In this document: positions 1 to 13,334 of the stretch, piece by piece
Layout: each line of letters starts with the position of its first letter
Numbering within the stretch: position 1 is the stretch's first letter
From: Nilaparvata lugens
Lineage: Eukaryota > Arthropoda > Insecta > Hemiptera > Delphacidae
Direction of reading: 5' to 3'
NCBI RefSeq assembly: GCF_014356525.2
Contig: NC_052511.1
Coordinates: 27,336,097 to 27,400,096 of the forward strand
DNA length: 64,000 nucleotides
The notes under the pieces: generated by a model
Seen by the model: only the letters and a program-made list of their open reading frames with translations
What the model was told of the DNA's origin: nothing
The model's database searches: none
Translations under genes and position numbers: made by a program

Positions 1-2174
1 TTATCTAGCATTACCTGATGAAATATATACTCTTCTGCAATGTCTTCTTAACCGCTCAACGTGTTATGTAAGTTACTTACCGTTCATAACTGAACACAAT
101 TTCAAACAATCACTAGAATTATGCAATTAGAGTGGAATACCTGGCAATCAAATATATATAAACTGCTTGTATGTCCTTCTAACCTTAGACATATTAATGA
201 CATTTTCGATTAACCATTGCAATATTCCCTGTAATTGGTGGTTGATGTGATTTTTAAATGATGTTTTAGTGGTATCTCCTTGTATAGATGTAGTAGTTCT
301 GACTTCTGAATTAGACTAATAAAAATGTCAAATGTCATGTTTACTTCTTGTACTACAGTATCTAACTTTGTACTTGGAATTTATATCACTGAAAAGTCCA
401 AATAATAAAAGAAAGTTAGAAATTTCTTAGTTGATTATGAGTTTACAACATGTTCCAACTCTTCTTCTTTACATGTCAATTTTTTTATTTTTTAAACACC
501 CCACCTTGAGCCTTCGGGACATGATGTTGTGGTAGTTTCCAATAAATGTGTCAACTCCTTTAAACCTATTTGTTTTGAGTCCATATTCGGTGAAATCTAT
601 TTAAAATTTCACTGCCATTTCGATCTTCATTAGTCTCATTAAAGTAACAGCATTTTTCAACCCTCATCCCTCACAGTATGTTCATACCAATAATGTTCAG
701 CGAATCAAGAATCATGTATTTTTTGCAAGTCTTTCTGAGAGTTTCGTAGTTTTTATTTTTCGACGTTTAAGTGTTATATGATGAGAACGAATCCCCGTAA
801 TTATGCTTGTTTGGTTAATCATTATTATGTTCACTATGAAATTGTCGAATGACTTCTTTGCAATGTTGCAATATTATAAAATACTTCCAGCATAATATTA
901 TGAAATATTGATTTAATTATGGAATTGAAAACACATTTTTCATAAATATGTATAGTTTCTTGTTTATTATGTTTCCCAACGCATTTTATCTAGTAATTTT
1001 GTAATTACTTACGTATTTCTCACTTTTATACACTTACTCCTTACTTAGTTTACTCGTTATTTCAATTCTTTTATAATTCGCACCGGTTCAGTGCATCAGA
1101 TTCAAGAAAATTGTTACCCTGCACTTTGTTTCCAATATTTATTCTACGATTAGAATACTCTAAATTTTCTAGAGTCGAAATTTGAAGCCAAAGTTACTTC
1201 AAGACTCCATTTTCAACCAAGTGTATGTGGCACTGAATTCTCTTATCAGTGCCTAAGACCGGTTTCAAGGCGAGAGTGCATTACTATAGATATAGATAGA
1301 GCAAGCAGTCAGTCGCATTCGCTAGAACAAATCAAATGAAATGATGACACGTTTTACCTGAGACCTGTGCTGCATTTAAAATTTATATCCTTGTCTGGGT
1401 ACTAACATACAAATTCCAAACATTGATTTTTTATATCGTGCCATTTGCATTTCCTTCAATTTGTTCTCTCAAATTTGCTGCTTTCTCACTACCTATGCTC
1501 TCTCTTTCTACCTATTCATCTGCTCTCAGATTCTTCTCTTCTACTTACATCCACCCTCTCTCTTTACTTATCTTTCTCTTTATCTCTTTTCAAGTTACTA
1601 TCGATCAATCTGTTTGGTTTTATTTTGTCCGCCTTGGGCGCTACTTAGGTTTAGTTTGTCAGATGTTCCTCTTTTCCCTATAGAGTAACAACCAACATAT
1701 CTTTTGAAAGTAGTGCTATGGTGCTATGGTGCTACTCACTCTTGAAAACAAACAAGTCCACAATATCTGACGACCCGCCCTGCAATCAGCATCATAAACC
1801 TATTTGCTCACTTCTTCTCTTATTGGCCGCGAGGCAGCCAATCATGCTCCAAGATTACACCTTGGCCGCAAAATCAACGGTAATTCAGTTTTTATTTCAT
1901 GCTCCCGGAACGTGATTATTGTTTTATTGGACAGGTTAGGGCGAGCAGTGAAGATAGAGCCTATTCTTTAATCTTCTTCAATTTATTGCAGTTTAACTTG
2001 TGTTGTGGGTCTGAAATTGCTTGTCTTTGAGTGACTAATCTAGAAATGTGGGTGGATATTGTTTCTCGGTTCAATTTACTCGTACAGAACTAATTTTAAG
2101 TTGCACTTGTGTAAATAATAAATACTTTGGACTTACAGGTTGGCTGTTGGTATGGGATGTGTTGCAACAACCCT
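1..2174. other. No gene recognised (presumed intron 1 or 5' flank)
   Basis: AT-rich sequence. Short pyrimidine-rich frames at 1.42-1.69 kb (Ser/Leu/Phe-rich) are compositional. Nothing else supportable. Confidence 0.6.
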
Positions 2175-2198
2175 ATAATAATAATAATAATAATAATA
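2175..2198. repeat. (AAT)n microsatellite
   Basis: Eight near-perfect AAT/ATA triplets. On the minus strand it forms an (ATT)n tail to the adjacent SINE-like segment. Confidence 0.85.
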
Positions 2199-2340
2199 TC
2201 GAGTGACATGGCTGGCTCAGGTCTGGTGTCAGAGTTTTCAGGTCGCAACTGATCAATTTCAGGGCCTCTGACATGACCTAACGACTGCTTTTCAGGCAGC
2301 AGTCTAAATGAACAACCCGATAGTAGATCGGAATACTGTA
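2198..2340 (-). repeat. SINE-like dispersed repeat with (ATT)n tail
   Basis: Read on the minus strand, a GC-richer block (GGTCATGTCAGAGGCCCTGA ... CTGAGCCAGCCATGTCACTC) ends in the (ATT)n run, the organisation of a short retroposon. No second copy is in the window, and no clear pol III B box was found. Confidence 0.35.
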
Positions 2341-3918
2341 TTCATTTTATTGTAAGGATTATTGTACTATACTACGAAAATTAATGACGACATATGACGT
2401 TCGTACTTGTGCATAAGTCATACTCAATTCAATACGAACTCATTAATCAAGTTTCATTATTCCAGTTTTTTCAAATTATTGAGTTTTCTTTATTTGGACT
2501 TCTCCTTTATCAAACATAGTTCAGTAATTGTTTATCACTATTCGAATAGTGAGTAGGATGGTCTTACCTTGAAGTATCTCCGTAGTACTAGTTTTAATTG
2601 TTTGTAAGTATCAAATGGGTGTTGATTACATTACAACTGACACCTTTCCAATAAAATATGGACTTTATGTAAGTGTCTCCCGTCTCCCCTAATAAGGGCA
2701 AGGGCTCTGTTGTAAATTAGCATAAACCCAAACTATAATAATGTTGTCTTTTAATAGGATAGATAATACCATCTACCTATCAATAGGAATAGGTTAACAG
2801 TACCTTATACCTTCTTCTTCATCCATTTCCCACACTTATGGGATCGATGGCGTCATTGTCACAATAAAAGTCGAAACAACAAAAACGGGCAATGGTAACT
2901 ACCAAGATGTAGTTGTCTCTGAAGATAATCATTAATAATACTGGTAATCTGGCATACACCTGTTCCTTCTCTGCGATCCACACCTCTGATTTATTTACCG
3001 TCTTTTTCTTCCATGAATTAGCAATCTAAATTGTTTATTCTATGAAATGGATGGAAATACACTGAATTTGTCATGAAAAAAAACACTGAATTTATCACTC
3101 GGTTGGGATTGAAACAATAATAATAAAGATTTAATTCCATATTTTTCAATATATTGCCACAATATTACCCAAAATAATGTGATTCAATACTATCACATTG
3201 TTATGCATTAAGATAAATTGCATGCATTATATAAATTGGTATGAAAAATTAAATTATAATTGAAGTTAATCGACCATTTTTATCGGTACACAATATGAGT
3301 ACCATACCATAATGAACGATTATCAATTCTTAAATTAGATAATATTGCATACTTGGTATTAATTATAATGTGAAGATGAAATAAACATCAATGTTGGCAC
3401 AACGTGCATAAGTGCATCAGACCTATTGTATAGACTGATTGTGGAAGCTCCCTCTTAGTTTATTAGATAAATGGTATTCTTGACAAACGTGGAAAATTCT
3501 TGAAACATCCTTAATTAATTGGAAATAGCCTAATGTTGAAATTGTTGCAGCAAAACAGATTTTAATCCCAAAATTGTAAGATTTAAATGGTCTCAATCTT
3601 CACTTTCCACTGAATTTCTGCTCTTCTGCACAAAAAGAGAATGTCTACCATAAGAGGAGTGTTGAAATATTTTTTCTCTCTTCCTCTCCCATTCATCCCT
3701 TTTTCGCTCCTCTTCACCCTTCATTTCTTACTTTTATATCCTCTGCCTGCCTATTACATGGGAAACCATAGTTGGCTAGGTTTTTCCTCATTTCTTTCTA
3801 TTCAGCCCAGACAACCATAAAACCTGTTTCTGTATTATTATTAGAAATTTGTGTATTGACTTATTCATTATTGTATTCTATTGAATTGAATAAAATTATT
3901 TATTGATTGATATCAGCT

Positions 3919-4041
3919 GAAAAATCATGTTTTTGGACTCAGGGGACCTTGAAACGTATAGAAAATTTGAAATTAGGGTACCTTAATTTTTTTTGGAAAG
4001 CAATACTTCCCTTACTTATGGATATGGCAAGGAAAGTAAAA
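3919..4041 (+). repeat. Dispersed repeat, 3' tail copy (GGGGACCTTGAAACGTATAG)
   Basis: Shares TTTTTGGACTCAGGGGACCT, TGAAACGTATAGAAAA and GGGTACCTTAATTTTTTTTG with the longer copies at 24.74-25.44 and 59.96-60.41 kb. Only the terminal 120 bp are present, as expected for a 5'-truncated retroposon. Confidence 0.7.
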
Positions 4042-4699
4042 ATGTGTGATCACTCACAAGAATAAATCTCTTTCCTTCATTATCCTGCAGAGGAATACAT
4101 TGGAAAGCAAGACTGTAGTAATAATGAAGATTGAACTAAGTATTGAATAATATCAATGCTATAAAGCTAATTGTATAGGCTTTTCAAAGCTTTATAAGCT
4201 ATTAATTAAATATCTCTATGGAATTGAAAAAATGTAATATTTACTTCATCCCTTAAAATTGTAACAATGAAGTTAAGAACGAGAAAGCAGGAACCTAGTT
4301 TACTCAAACAGTCAATCAGTCTACACTGCACCCAAATTAAAGAAATACAACAACTGATTAGGTGCAAGGTCAGAAACGTCTTGCTGTCCACTTTGCACCG
4401 GCTTGAAGAAATTCTGAAATTCGTGTTGGTGTGTGCTATGATAAGAGTAGTGAAATGAAGCGGCCGCCAATATAACCTATAACCACAGCCATAGCCGGCG
4501 ATAATTTACTTTTCGTCCATTCTTATAATTATTCCTTTCACTGAGATTCACTTCATACTGTCATCATTCGCGTCATGAATAACTTGAACGCTTTCCATTC
4601 AACCGTTGCTGACAGTCGATCTCACTTGTTGCAGCCGGCTAGTTAAAGTTATCTAGTATTGGCTGTCTGTCCGTCCATTAACAAAGTAGGCCTACTCTG

Positions 4700-4770
4700 A
4701 TTCACTTGAAACTGGCAGCATTTGGTTGAATGAGAAGCATTGATGTTTTTAACTAATGATGTCAGTTAGC
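4700..4770 (+). repeat. Dispersed short repeat, copy 1 of 3
   Basis: CACTTGAAACTGGCAGCATT TGGTTGAATGAGAAGCATTG; related to 5,816-5,906 and 23,901-23,985. Confidence 0.5.
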
Positions 4771-5815
4771 TTGACTAGAGTGTAGCTTGATTATTGGCTG
4801 CACGTGGCAAATGCACCTAATGTCAAACTGCACTACCAATGTCAAGCCGCTACCAATTTATTCAAATTGGGGTCTTGCCTCCTACCCCCTTCCACCACTC
4901 TCACCACACTCAACAGGTTATGTGCCTGTAAATCGGACTGGAACATTGTTGTGATTGTAAAAAACTATTTATTCATTCATTTTATCATTTTCTTCTATTA
5001 TTCAATTTTTTATCAAAATGCTCGGTCATCGTATTTTTATCCAACTCCTTAGATCTTAGAAAGTAAGAAAACGAACAATTCAAAAATAATTACCTTGTCC
5101 TCAATTTAAATTCAAATTTTGAATGAATACGTAAAATACAATAATTATTCACCAGATTTATTAAAATGTAAATTAAATTGAATATTTAATTTACTTTTAT
5201 TCATAAACGTCTCAGTTCTATTTAAAAGTTGAATAGAATAACGTTATTCAAGTAAAATTAATATTCAGTAATATATAACAATAAAGAATGAAAATTCAAT
5301 GAGGATTAGGAAATAAATTTATTATTTTTCCTCGGCTGATGCAGATCTAGATCAGATCAGAACATTATTGGTCGATTTAAGTTATTGCGTGTTTGAGTTT
5401 ATAGATTTTTGGTTTATCTGTTTAATGAAAATACTTGAAATTGATAATACAACTTTGTCAAGATAACTTTTTATCAATTACTTAGTAAAAAGGCTTGAGA
5501 TGAAGTCAATAATGGATACTATTAATTATAATTTCTGGATTTACTCAAACTTTGGAGAGCAAAGATGTAGAGGGGCCACTTTGTATACCCAACCCTACAT
5601 TTACAAGATGATATTCGATTCAGAAAGAAAGTGATGGAAGTGAAGTATACAGAAAGTTGAAGTAGAAAAGCCCAGATGAATTGTAAAAATATGATTGTCA
5701 AGTGAAAAAGAATAAAAATGTTAGAAGCGATACTCATAGATGTTACTAGAGTGGTGGATGCTTCAACGTAAGTTGGTTTTCAACACACTGAAAATTGGAT
5801 GAGACTTGTGGAGCT

Positions 5816-5906
5816 TCGACACACTTGAAACTGTCAGCATTGGTTGAATGGGAAGGATTGGTGTTTGTTATAACGAACGCTGACTGTTTGCATTGATTCC
5901 ACTGTA
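5816..5906 (+). repeat. Dispersed short repeat, copy 2 of 3
   Basis: CACTTGAAACTGTCAGCATT GGTTGAATGGGAAGGATTGG, continuing AACGCTGACTGTTTGCATTG ATTCCACTGTA. Confidence 0.5.
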
Positions 5907-7080
5907 TCAGTACACGGTCGTCACCAGTTGAGGCTTCACTTTGAGGTTAGAAAATTGGATTGTAGCACGAATTAGATTAGCCTAGTTCAAAAATCGCAGA
6001 TGGAAAAATCTCACTTCTGCGAGCAATCACTTCAACCACTGACAATGGAAACCCACGGTTAAAATTTATTTAAAGTATATTATTAAATTTAATCTTGACA
6101 CTCAATTATAATACAATGGGATAGTTAAGGGTTAAGGCAATTAAAAAAGGGTTAAGGGTTAATTCATGAAAAATAATTATTCTACGTAAGAATCAACTTC
6201 TCACGTAGATTCATAGAATAGTATCTGTAGAGTCTATACTAATATAGAATACTAGCCGTCAGGCTCGCTGTGCTCGCCATATCCGTCTAGCCAGGGGGCT
6301 CCGCCCCCTGGACCCCCGACTTGATCGTCCAAAAATGAGATCAGAAGGCTCGCTTCGCTCGCCTACATGTAGACCTCAGCGGAACCTCTGTACCGAACTC
6401 TGGACCCCCGACTGGATTGTCCAAAAATGAGATCAGCGGGCTCGCTTCGCTCGCCTTCATGTAGACCTCAGCGGAACCTCTGTACCGAATTTGAACGTAT
6501 TATGTCAATTTGATCTCGAAAAACACCTGCTACTATATCGACGTATCTTTGGCGAACAAAATTCTTCCACCTCAGCTTAACCTGTGTACTGACTTTTTTT
6601 AAATATATTTCCATCAATTACAGTATTGAAGAAGGTGATGAAACGCAGAAAAGCTGAGAAAACGCTAATTTTGGGCATATCTTTGGCGTTATTTCTAATT
6701 CCTTCTAACACAACATTATTGCACCCCAGCTGAGCTTCTGTAGTAAATTTGAACATTATCTGTTTATTTGTTCTCGATAAAGCTGAGAAAACGCTAAAAA
6801 ACGCAGATTTCGGGCGTATCTTTGGAAATTTTTCCAAATCCGTTCCTATTGCGCCTCTAAAGGGCCAGCTGAACACACCTACAAAATTTGAAATGTTATG
6901 TCATATTTTTATCATATGTTAGGATGATCCAGTCGGGGGTCCAGACTAAACATCTGGCTAAACGGATATGGCGAGCGAAGCGAGCCTGACGGCTAGTAAT
7001 ATAATATTCCCAGGAATAGCTCTGATTGAAGTAGCAGTACCCAATCAATTTTTCCGCGATAAATCAGGACCTCCTAAATA

Positions 7081-7184
7081 GGTATTTAGGAGGTACTGGA
7101 TAAATTGGTATTTAGGAGGTACTGGATAAATTGGTATTTAGGAGGTACTGGATAAATTGGTATTTAGGAGGTCCTGGATAAATG
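7081..7184. repeat. 26-bp tandem repeat, four copies, with an inverted half unit upstream
   Basis: Unit GGTATTTAGGAGGTACTGGA TAAATT, starting at 7,081, 7,107, 7,133 and 7,159. The 20 bases before it (AAATCAGGACCTCCTAAATA) are an inverted copy of the unit, so the array begins with a hairpin. Confidence 0.85.
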
Positions 7185-7539
7185 CATTTCAATCTTGAAC
7201 TTGGTGTCAACCTAACAAAGTCAACTCAACTTAATGCCAACCTGACAAAATTTTTAATTTAGTTACCAGAACAACTAAAGGAACAACGAAGAGGTACTCT
7301 CTCTAGATTATAGTTCTATATTAACATACGGTATGGACATTTTCAATTATAATTTCAAGATATTGGAATAAGAAGAATATACATGCTGAAAGACGAACTT
7401 CAAACCCTTAAAAACCACCCTTAGAGTTAAAATATCGCCAAAAGATTTCTTAGTGCGCCTCTAAAGGGCCAACTGAATATACCTACCAAATTTGAACGTT
7501 TTTGGTCCGGTAGATTTCTAGTTCTGCGAGTGAGTGAGT

Positions 7540-7570
7540 CAGTCAGTCAGTCAGTCAGTCAGTCAGTGAG
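7540..7570. repeat. (CAGT)n microsatellite
   Basis: Run of GTCA/CAGT tetramers forming the 3' tail of the composite repeat. Confidence 0.85.
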
Positions 7571-7927
7571 TGTGTGCCATTTCGCTTTTATTTATATAGA
7601 CTAATATATATACTCGGCTGTGGTGAAGAGTGACTTAATTTAAATAACAAACAAATAACAGATGTTCTTAAATTCCGAGTATTCCTTCCCAATAATTAAT
7701 CAATTGCTATGTAAAAATATTCTTAAAATACTCCTTTACAACCCCTCATTTTTATTGTCCCTTATGAACTGAGCGGAGGTAATTATCATTTTTTGGACAC
7801 ACGAAGTTTGGAAATTTGGACAGTTAATTCATCCTGAAAAAGAAAAAACTTGATATTGTCCCAAGTTGACAAATATTTATCATTATCAACATCATTCATA
7901 TATCATGGTGTCTTATATCAAATAAGA

Positions 7928-8123
7928 GTGATCGGTGGTCTAGTGGATAGCAGCCTAGAGATCCCAGGTTCAAACCCAGTCATAACGTTCTAAATGATAC
8001 ATACAGGCATAAATTTAGTAAATAATAAATAATTAAGTAAATAAGTAAGATTATCTCTGAATCAGGCGAGGGGTAACCTCCGTTAGGAACTCTCCACCAA
8101 TAAAAGCCATACGAATATTATTA
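7928..8123 (+). mobile_element. tRNA-derived SINE
   Basis: An A box (TGGTCTAGTGG, 7,936-7,946) and a perfect B box (GGTTCAAACCC, 7,967-7,977) at pol III spacing, followed by an unrelated body and an ATT-rich end (ACGAATATTATTA). The cloverleaf is degenerate, so it is not a tRNA gene. Confidence 0.65.
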
Positions 8124-8595
8124 TATCAAATACCAAAATACGTTACCAAATATGAATTGAATTGAGTTTATTTCACCAGATTTTATACATGATTATAATA
8201 TCTTGAAAGGGCACAAAATGCATGCAGCACAACGTAACAATTATTTGAAATAAAACTTGAGACATCATGACAAAAGGAGTACAATAATTATATTATATAA
8301 TAGTAATACATCTTATAAGAGTAATAAAGATTATAATATAATAGTAATACACCTTATTAGAATAATAAAGATTGGTATCTATAAATAGTGTTATAAATAA
8401 AGTGCTTCAGACTATTATAGTTTTGTCTAACATCTGATTACAATTATTGCACTGCATAGCAAAATTTCTGAACCCTAATAATGAAATAATAATTGCCCAC
8501 ATAGGCCTATTAGGCCTGTTCGTGGGTCAATGAGTTCAGAACTGTATAATATTTTTTATTCTACTGATAGTATTTTATATTATTAAATAACACAC

Positions 8596-8646
8596 AAAAC
8601 CACACACGCACACACACACACACCCACACAAACACACACACACCCA
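8596..8646. repeat. (CA)n-rich microsatellite, interrupted
   Basis: About 50 bp of CA repeats with ACGC, CCC and AAAC interruptions. Confidence 0.85.
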
Positions 8647-9312
8647 GACACGTTGAAAACTGAGCAATCACAATGGCAATCACAATATACATCCTTTGTA
8701 TTGTATTTATATATTATATGCCAATATACGTTATGGCCATATACCAAATAGTAATTGAATAGTAGTGTAAAAGTTTTTAAAGAGGTCTGATAGAACTCAG
8801 TTGTGGTATCTTCTGATATATAAATAAATATATTCTCATGAATGAGTGAGTGATTGAATTAAAATCAATCAATCCATTTCGAAATCATGGAGATAATGGT
8901 CATGTAGTCCTGCTAACTTGTAGGGTAGGTTATTGTTTCAAAAGTTTACAATGATGCTTGATTCCAGACTTATAATATTATGATGTCCTGGGAGTTTCAA
9001 TTTCCACATGACTAGCCTATTGCTTTTTTCATAGCAAATCCAGGCTAAAAAAGAGTTCTTTGTTTTAGTTTTTCTTCACCCCTCGCGTCTGCCCCACCAC
9101 GAATAATGGCTAATGGATGTTTGCGAACCTACCTGTCAATGATGTCATGATGATGACACCATGACATCTACTGGAAAGTGATAGTGCTCATCGGTTATAG
9201 CCATTTTTCTTTGGCTGCAGAAATTCAATTTCACTGATAAAAACATACGTATCAAATGTGGAGTGTATCATGTAGAAAAAGATTGATTGATTGTAGAAAT
9301 ATTGAAGTATTA

Positions 9313-9530
9313 AAATACTTCACTCACCTGGGCTACTTTTTAAAAAAATAATAAAAACAATATACAATTCTTGAAGTACCCTTTATTTTTTAAAAACTTT
9401 AAAATAGAATTCAACAACTAACTTCTTAGGGTCGGAACTAGTTGTTGAACTATTTCAAAGTCTCTAAAAAATAAAGGGTATTTCAGGATTTGTTTATTGT
9501 TTTTATTAATATTAAAGTAGAATAAAAGGT
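9313..9530. mobile_element. Foldback element (copy 1)
   Basis: Nested inverted arms: GAAGTACCCTTTATTTTTTA against TAAAAAATAAAGGGTATTTC, and a central hairpin TTCAACAACTA / TAGTTGTTGAA. The left flank GGGCTACTTTTT is shared in inverse orientation with copy 2 at 20.14 kb. Confidence 0.65.
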
Positions 9531-10534
9531 TTTATTATTTTATACTTTTGATTATATTAGATTAAGATTATTTTATAGAAATATTGATCGGAGTCTTTGA
9601 TTGCAAAGTATTCTCCCAAAATAGTTATATTTTTTGACCGTGGTACAGTGGTATCAAACTCAATTTCATTGATTAGAAAAAAATAGTTTTTTTGTTTCTT
9701 TACTCATAAACCTACATAATTCTATGACTTATGGGTGATTATTGTATAAGGGATACAATGAATGCTAGAAGGAATAGGAATCGAACACATTACCGGTGCA
9801 GTGATAGTATAGGTACTGCATAGTTATTATAGCATAACCTGCATTTGTATAACGATGAGTGATAGTATAAACAGTGCTCAAGGATAGTCTACAGGTATAA
9901 TATACTATCCTATACTATCCTACTTGGTGATAAAATTATTACTCTCAAGAATACTCAAATCACTAAAAATAATATTAATTATATTATTTGTAAATTGGGC
10001 AAAAATTACTTCAATCACTGTTCATCTATGGAGTTTCTTATCTTTGCCTAAAAATATAACTTGTAGAATTTGTTTGTAAAACCTATTAATTCATTGCCAA
10101 TCAATGCTGCTCGATTGCAAATTTTGCCCTTGTTATGTGTATTGAGCTGGGAATTTAGGAATTTTACACCCTTATCATATTTATTCGTAAGCTGATGAAC
10201 GTTACTAATTAATGTATCTCATAAATACAAATTACAACAATTTTCTGCCAAATTGATTTTCATCGTTCAGGAAAGACTGTGGTAAATATTTTTCCTGGGA
10301 TTTTATTTGTAGTGGCAATATTATTCTTGGAGTTTGACATGTTTGAAATACTCTCCCCTGCATGTGCTTCACAGCGCATTAACATGCAGGCTTTTCCCGC
10401 TGAATTTTTTTTTAAATTTTTACCTCATCTAATAATCGAGAATAATAGGATGACATCAAGCGGTTTTGACTTCATTGATCCTTTCCATCATCATAATGTG
10501 AACCAACATACAGTTGACATATCGTCTTGTTTTC

Positions 10535-10625
10535 GTAAGGGCTACTTTTAAATGGCATTATATAGTCGAAACATGTCCTGATTAAATAATTTTAAAAAGG
10601 GTACTCAGATTTATACTTTTATTTA
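10535..10625. repeat. Partial relative of the foldback family
   Basis: Has GGGCTACTTTTAAATGG, TAGTCGAAACATGTCC and AAAAAGGGTACTCAGA, elements of the foldback family at 9.3 and 20.1 kb in one arm only. Confidence 0.4.
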
Positions 10626-12078
10626 CAGTTGACATATCATATAGGTAGGTGATACTGATACCATATTTTGTACGTTTCTAGTGTCTACGTACCATTTTTT
10701 CTTACTAGATCATTTATTATAGAAATTTGTTAATATTTTTCACTGATAAACGTGTATTGTATTTGTTGTTTGATCACCAATACCATTTTTTCTTGTTTGT
10801 TGAACAGCATTCTTCTCAAACAATACGCTAAAACATGGGTCCCTTCTGATTATTAATCTTGAATTTAATTAATTTTTTAAGAAATTTCAATACAATTGAG
10901 AATAAATGGTGGGGAGTATCATCATCTCTTTTATTTTAAGATCATATTGTCATGAGAATAAAGTTTGTGGTGGGTTCCTAACCACTAGGAAATGGTTTGT
11001 AGCATATGCTATGGAAAACGTTTATTTCGCTCTACGTTGTTTCTGAAACTAGTTGAACGAAACTTTGATTTATTGAAATTAGGTTGATTGATGCTATTTT
11101 TATTATAATCTGAAGTTTCTCTTTGAAGGTTCGGCTGCCTTTCCACACTTTCAGTTTGTTTCTTGCTTTGGACATTGTTATGTATTCAGTCCAGATCCAG
11201 TACTACCGTTGGAATTGAATCCATCCAAGAGTTTTCAATACACTCTCTTCTCTGATGAAAAATCAATTTCTTTTAAAAAATACAATCTGAATAATTGTAT
11301 TCACGCTTCTGTAACAATTGCACTCAATGCCTTTTTCGAAAGCCGTCATTCAAAGTCCAACAATTCGTGGCCTTCACAAGTCTGCTCTGCTCTCTTGTGT
11401 TAATATCGACTTTTTTTCTTAGTTTTTTTTTCATCAATTTCATTAATTGCGGTGGCTATATCTGCTGTACCCTTTTCTTTGTAGCATACAATATAAATAT
11501 ACATATACTGTAGTATGTAGCCTACCGCAGGGGTGCCCAGCCCCCCCAAGGGCAATGGCGCATGCCCCCCCCCAATCCAAGAGTAATGCCCCCCCAAAGT
11601 ATCCCAATTCCAACCCTTTAGTTTTTAACATTAGTCAGTGTATGACAATAAAATTCACATCTTACATTCTAATCTTCCAAAGGACATTATTTACCTTTGT
11701 TCTTGTGAGGAATTATTTCTGTTTTTATAATATTGTAAAAATATATACCATCGATTCTTATCTCTTTTAAAATAGAAATAAGGTATCTTTTTGATATTAT
11801 TTTTGAGACTAGCAGTGCACCCGTTCTTGTTCGGGAGGACTAAAAAGTACTATACATTACATCAGGAAAAACTACATGACAAATATTTTAATAGGATATT
11901 AAAAGATAAGTAAGGGAGGCTTTGCTTTTTAAATATATAAAGGTTACTTATAAAAAGTTGAATAATAATATCATTTATTGCAAAAGAATATTGCATAGCA
12001 ATTTCAGTGAACATTCATACAAATTTGGAACGATTCTATTCATACAGTATATAATGTCGGCAAGTTTAGGTATTCCAA

Positions 12079-12356
12079 ATCCTATACTATTAAACGAGAA
12101 ATTTCTGTTCAGATGTTTTGATGTTTAGATGTTTATATGTTTGTATTTCACCGGATCTCGAAAACGGCTCTATAACGATTCTCACGAAATTCAGAACATA
12201 GTAGGTTTATAATATAAAAATTCGATTGCACTAGTTCTCATCCCTGGGGAAACTCGCTAAAGGACATTAAAGGAATTTAATCATCCTTGAAGAAACAGCT
12301 GATAAATCGTCGTCTGTTGATGATGGAAGTGAGTGAGCGAGTGCATGTGTGTGAGA
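12079..12356 (+). repeat. Dispersed repeat, forward copy inside the hAT element
   Basis: Begins near TCCTATACTATTAAACGAGA and includes GGATCTCGAAAACGGCTCT and CGTCGTCTGTTGATGATG. It pairs with an inverted copy at 13,335-13,625, about 1 kb away. No coding content. Confidence 0.6.
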
Positions 12357-12418
12357 CTCAGACAAAATTATGACTCAGCTTGTTGAACTTTTTTACCTAA
12401 TTCAATCAGGTACTTAGT

Positions 12419-12562
12419 GGCAGTTGTACAAAAGCCGGTTAAATTCTAATCCTGATTAATTCCAGTAGAACCAATCAGATAAGCTATCTTTTTGAGATGG
12501 TCTTCTGTGATTTGGTTCACGTGAAATTAATCAGGATTAAAATTTGACATGCTTTTGTGAAA
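12419..12562. mobile_element. Small foldback MITE inside the hAT element
   Basis: Arms: ACAAAAGCCGGTTAAATTCT plus AATCCTGATTAATT on the left, and the near reverse complement AATTAATCAGGATTAAAATT ending ATGCTTTTGTGAAAG on the right. Target duplication not resolved. Confidence 0.55.
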
Positions 12563-12924
12563 GAAATTTTTGCATTCCTCTGCGAATTAATCTCAATCCA
12601 CTGTGATTAGATAGAACCTTTCTGTATGAACTATGAATATTCATTATAATTTCTTCTTTCGTGATAATTTTTAAATGCTTTTGTAGGTACTCCAGAGCGG
12701 AGCTCGGTGCCGCGATATTTATCATAAATTGGAACAGGTTGTCACTGATGTTGTGTTGTTGGTAGTATTTAATTTTTAACATTACAGGAGTAAATAACAC
12801 AAGTCGAACAAAATGTATCTTTGAATGGTTTGGTTTTTGGAATAAAGATATCATCTGAACAAGTACATTTTGTGAATTCTATCTATTGATACCAAATATC
12901 GGGGCACCGAGCTTTGCTCGTTAT

Positions 12925-13018
12925 TTATTCATTGATAAACAGAACTCAATTCTTTGAAATGATTGGGGAAGGACTAACAGGCAGAGCCCAAAACTGTTTC
13001 TTCCCCGAATTTTGATTT
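12925..13018 (+). repeat. Dispersed repeat ending AACAGGC..GCCCAAAACTG, copy 1 of 3
   Basis: TTATTTATTCATTGAT .. GGGGAAGGACTAACAGGCAG AGCCCAAAACTGTTTC TTCCCCGAATTTT; related to 23,217-23,325 and 28,749-28,840. Confidence 0.5.
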
Positions 13019-13334
13019 ATTCACTATAAAATTTATAGTTGGAATATTTAATATTCCAAAAAGTAGTTATGTTTCATACACTTGAATTCAAGTGGAATTT
13101 TCAGTCCAAATAATTGAAAACATAAAAGTTCTAATTTAGATTGTTTACATACCAAATTGAATAACAAAATAACACTCACTAATCACTTAGAACTGTAAAA
13201 TAATGAATAACTTTGAATATTATTATATATACCATCTCATGTCAACAAATCAGATTACTGTATTTTGATCGAGTAAATTAAAATTTCTAGATTTCTCGCG
13301 AGATACGATAAGCTAATTGATTACACAGCTGATC

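Larger units (their letters stand above)
2345..6239. other. No gene recognised; short dispersed repeats only
   Basis: Holds the repeat tail at 3.92 kb and two of the three CTTGAAACTG repeats. The 63-codon frame at 4,267 and the 82-codon frame at 4,804 show no family features. Confidence 0.6.
6240..7606. mobile_element. Composite repeat with CTAGCCGTCAGGCTCGC heads and CAGT-rich tail
   Basis: Forward head at 6,254 (CTAGCCGTCAGGCTCGCTGT ... CATATCCGTCTAGCC) and inverted head ending about 6,997, giving a 745-bp unit with inverted ends of about 44 bp. A 92-bp tandem duplication (6,310 and 6,402) lies inside. Beyond it are a 26-bp tandem array (7,081-7,184) and a tail ending in a CAGT array and TTTATTTATATAGACTAATA. 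I recall these heads and tails from planthopper genomic repeats; the superfamily is not certain. No transposase seen. Confidence 0.6.
8124..11519. other. No gene recognised; foldback and microsatellite sequence
   Basis: Apart from the CA tract, the foldback at 9.3 kb and its relative at 10.5 kb, the sequence is AT-rich without convincing frames. The 90-codon frame at 10,279 has no recognisable features. Confidence 0.6.

Noticed and set aside
6577..6876. 99-codon minus-strand frame
   Set aside because: Within the composite repeat at 6.24-7.61 kb, built of duplicated repeat text; no protein family features.
11447..11770. 107-codon frame and minus-strand partners at 11.4-11.6 kb
   Set aside because: They cross the hAT left end and its C-rich tract, so the frame is assembled from two unrelated sequences.
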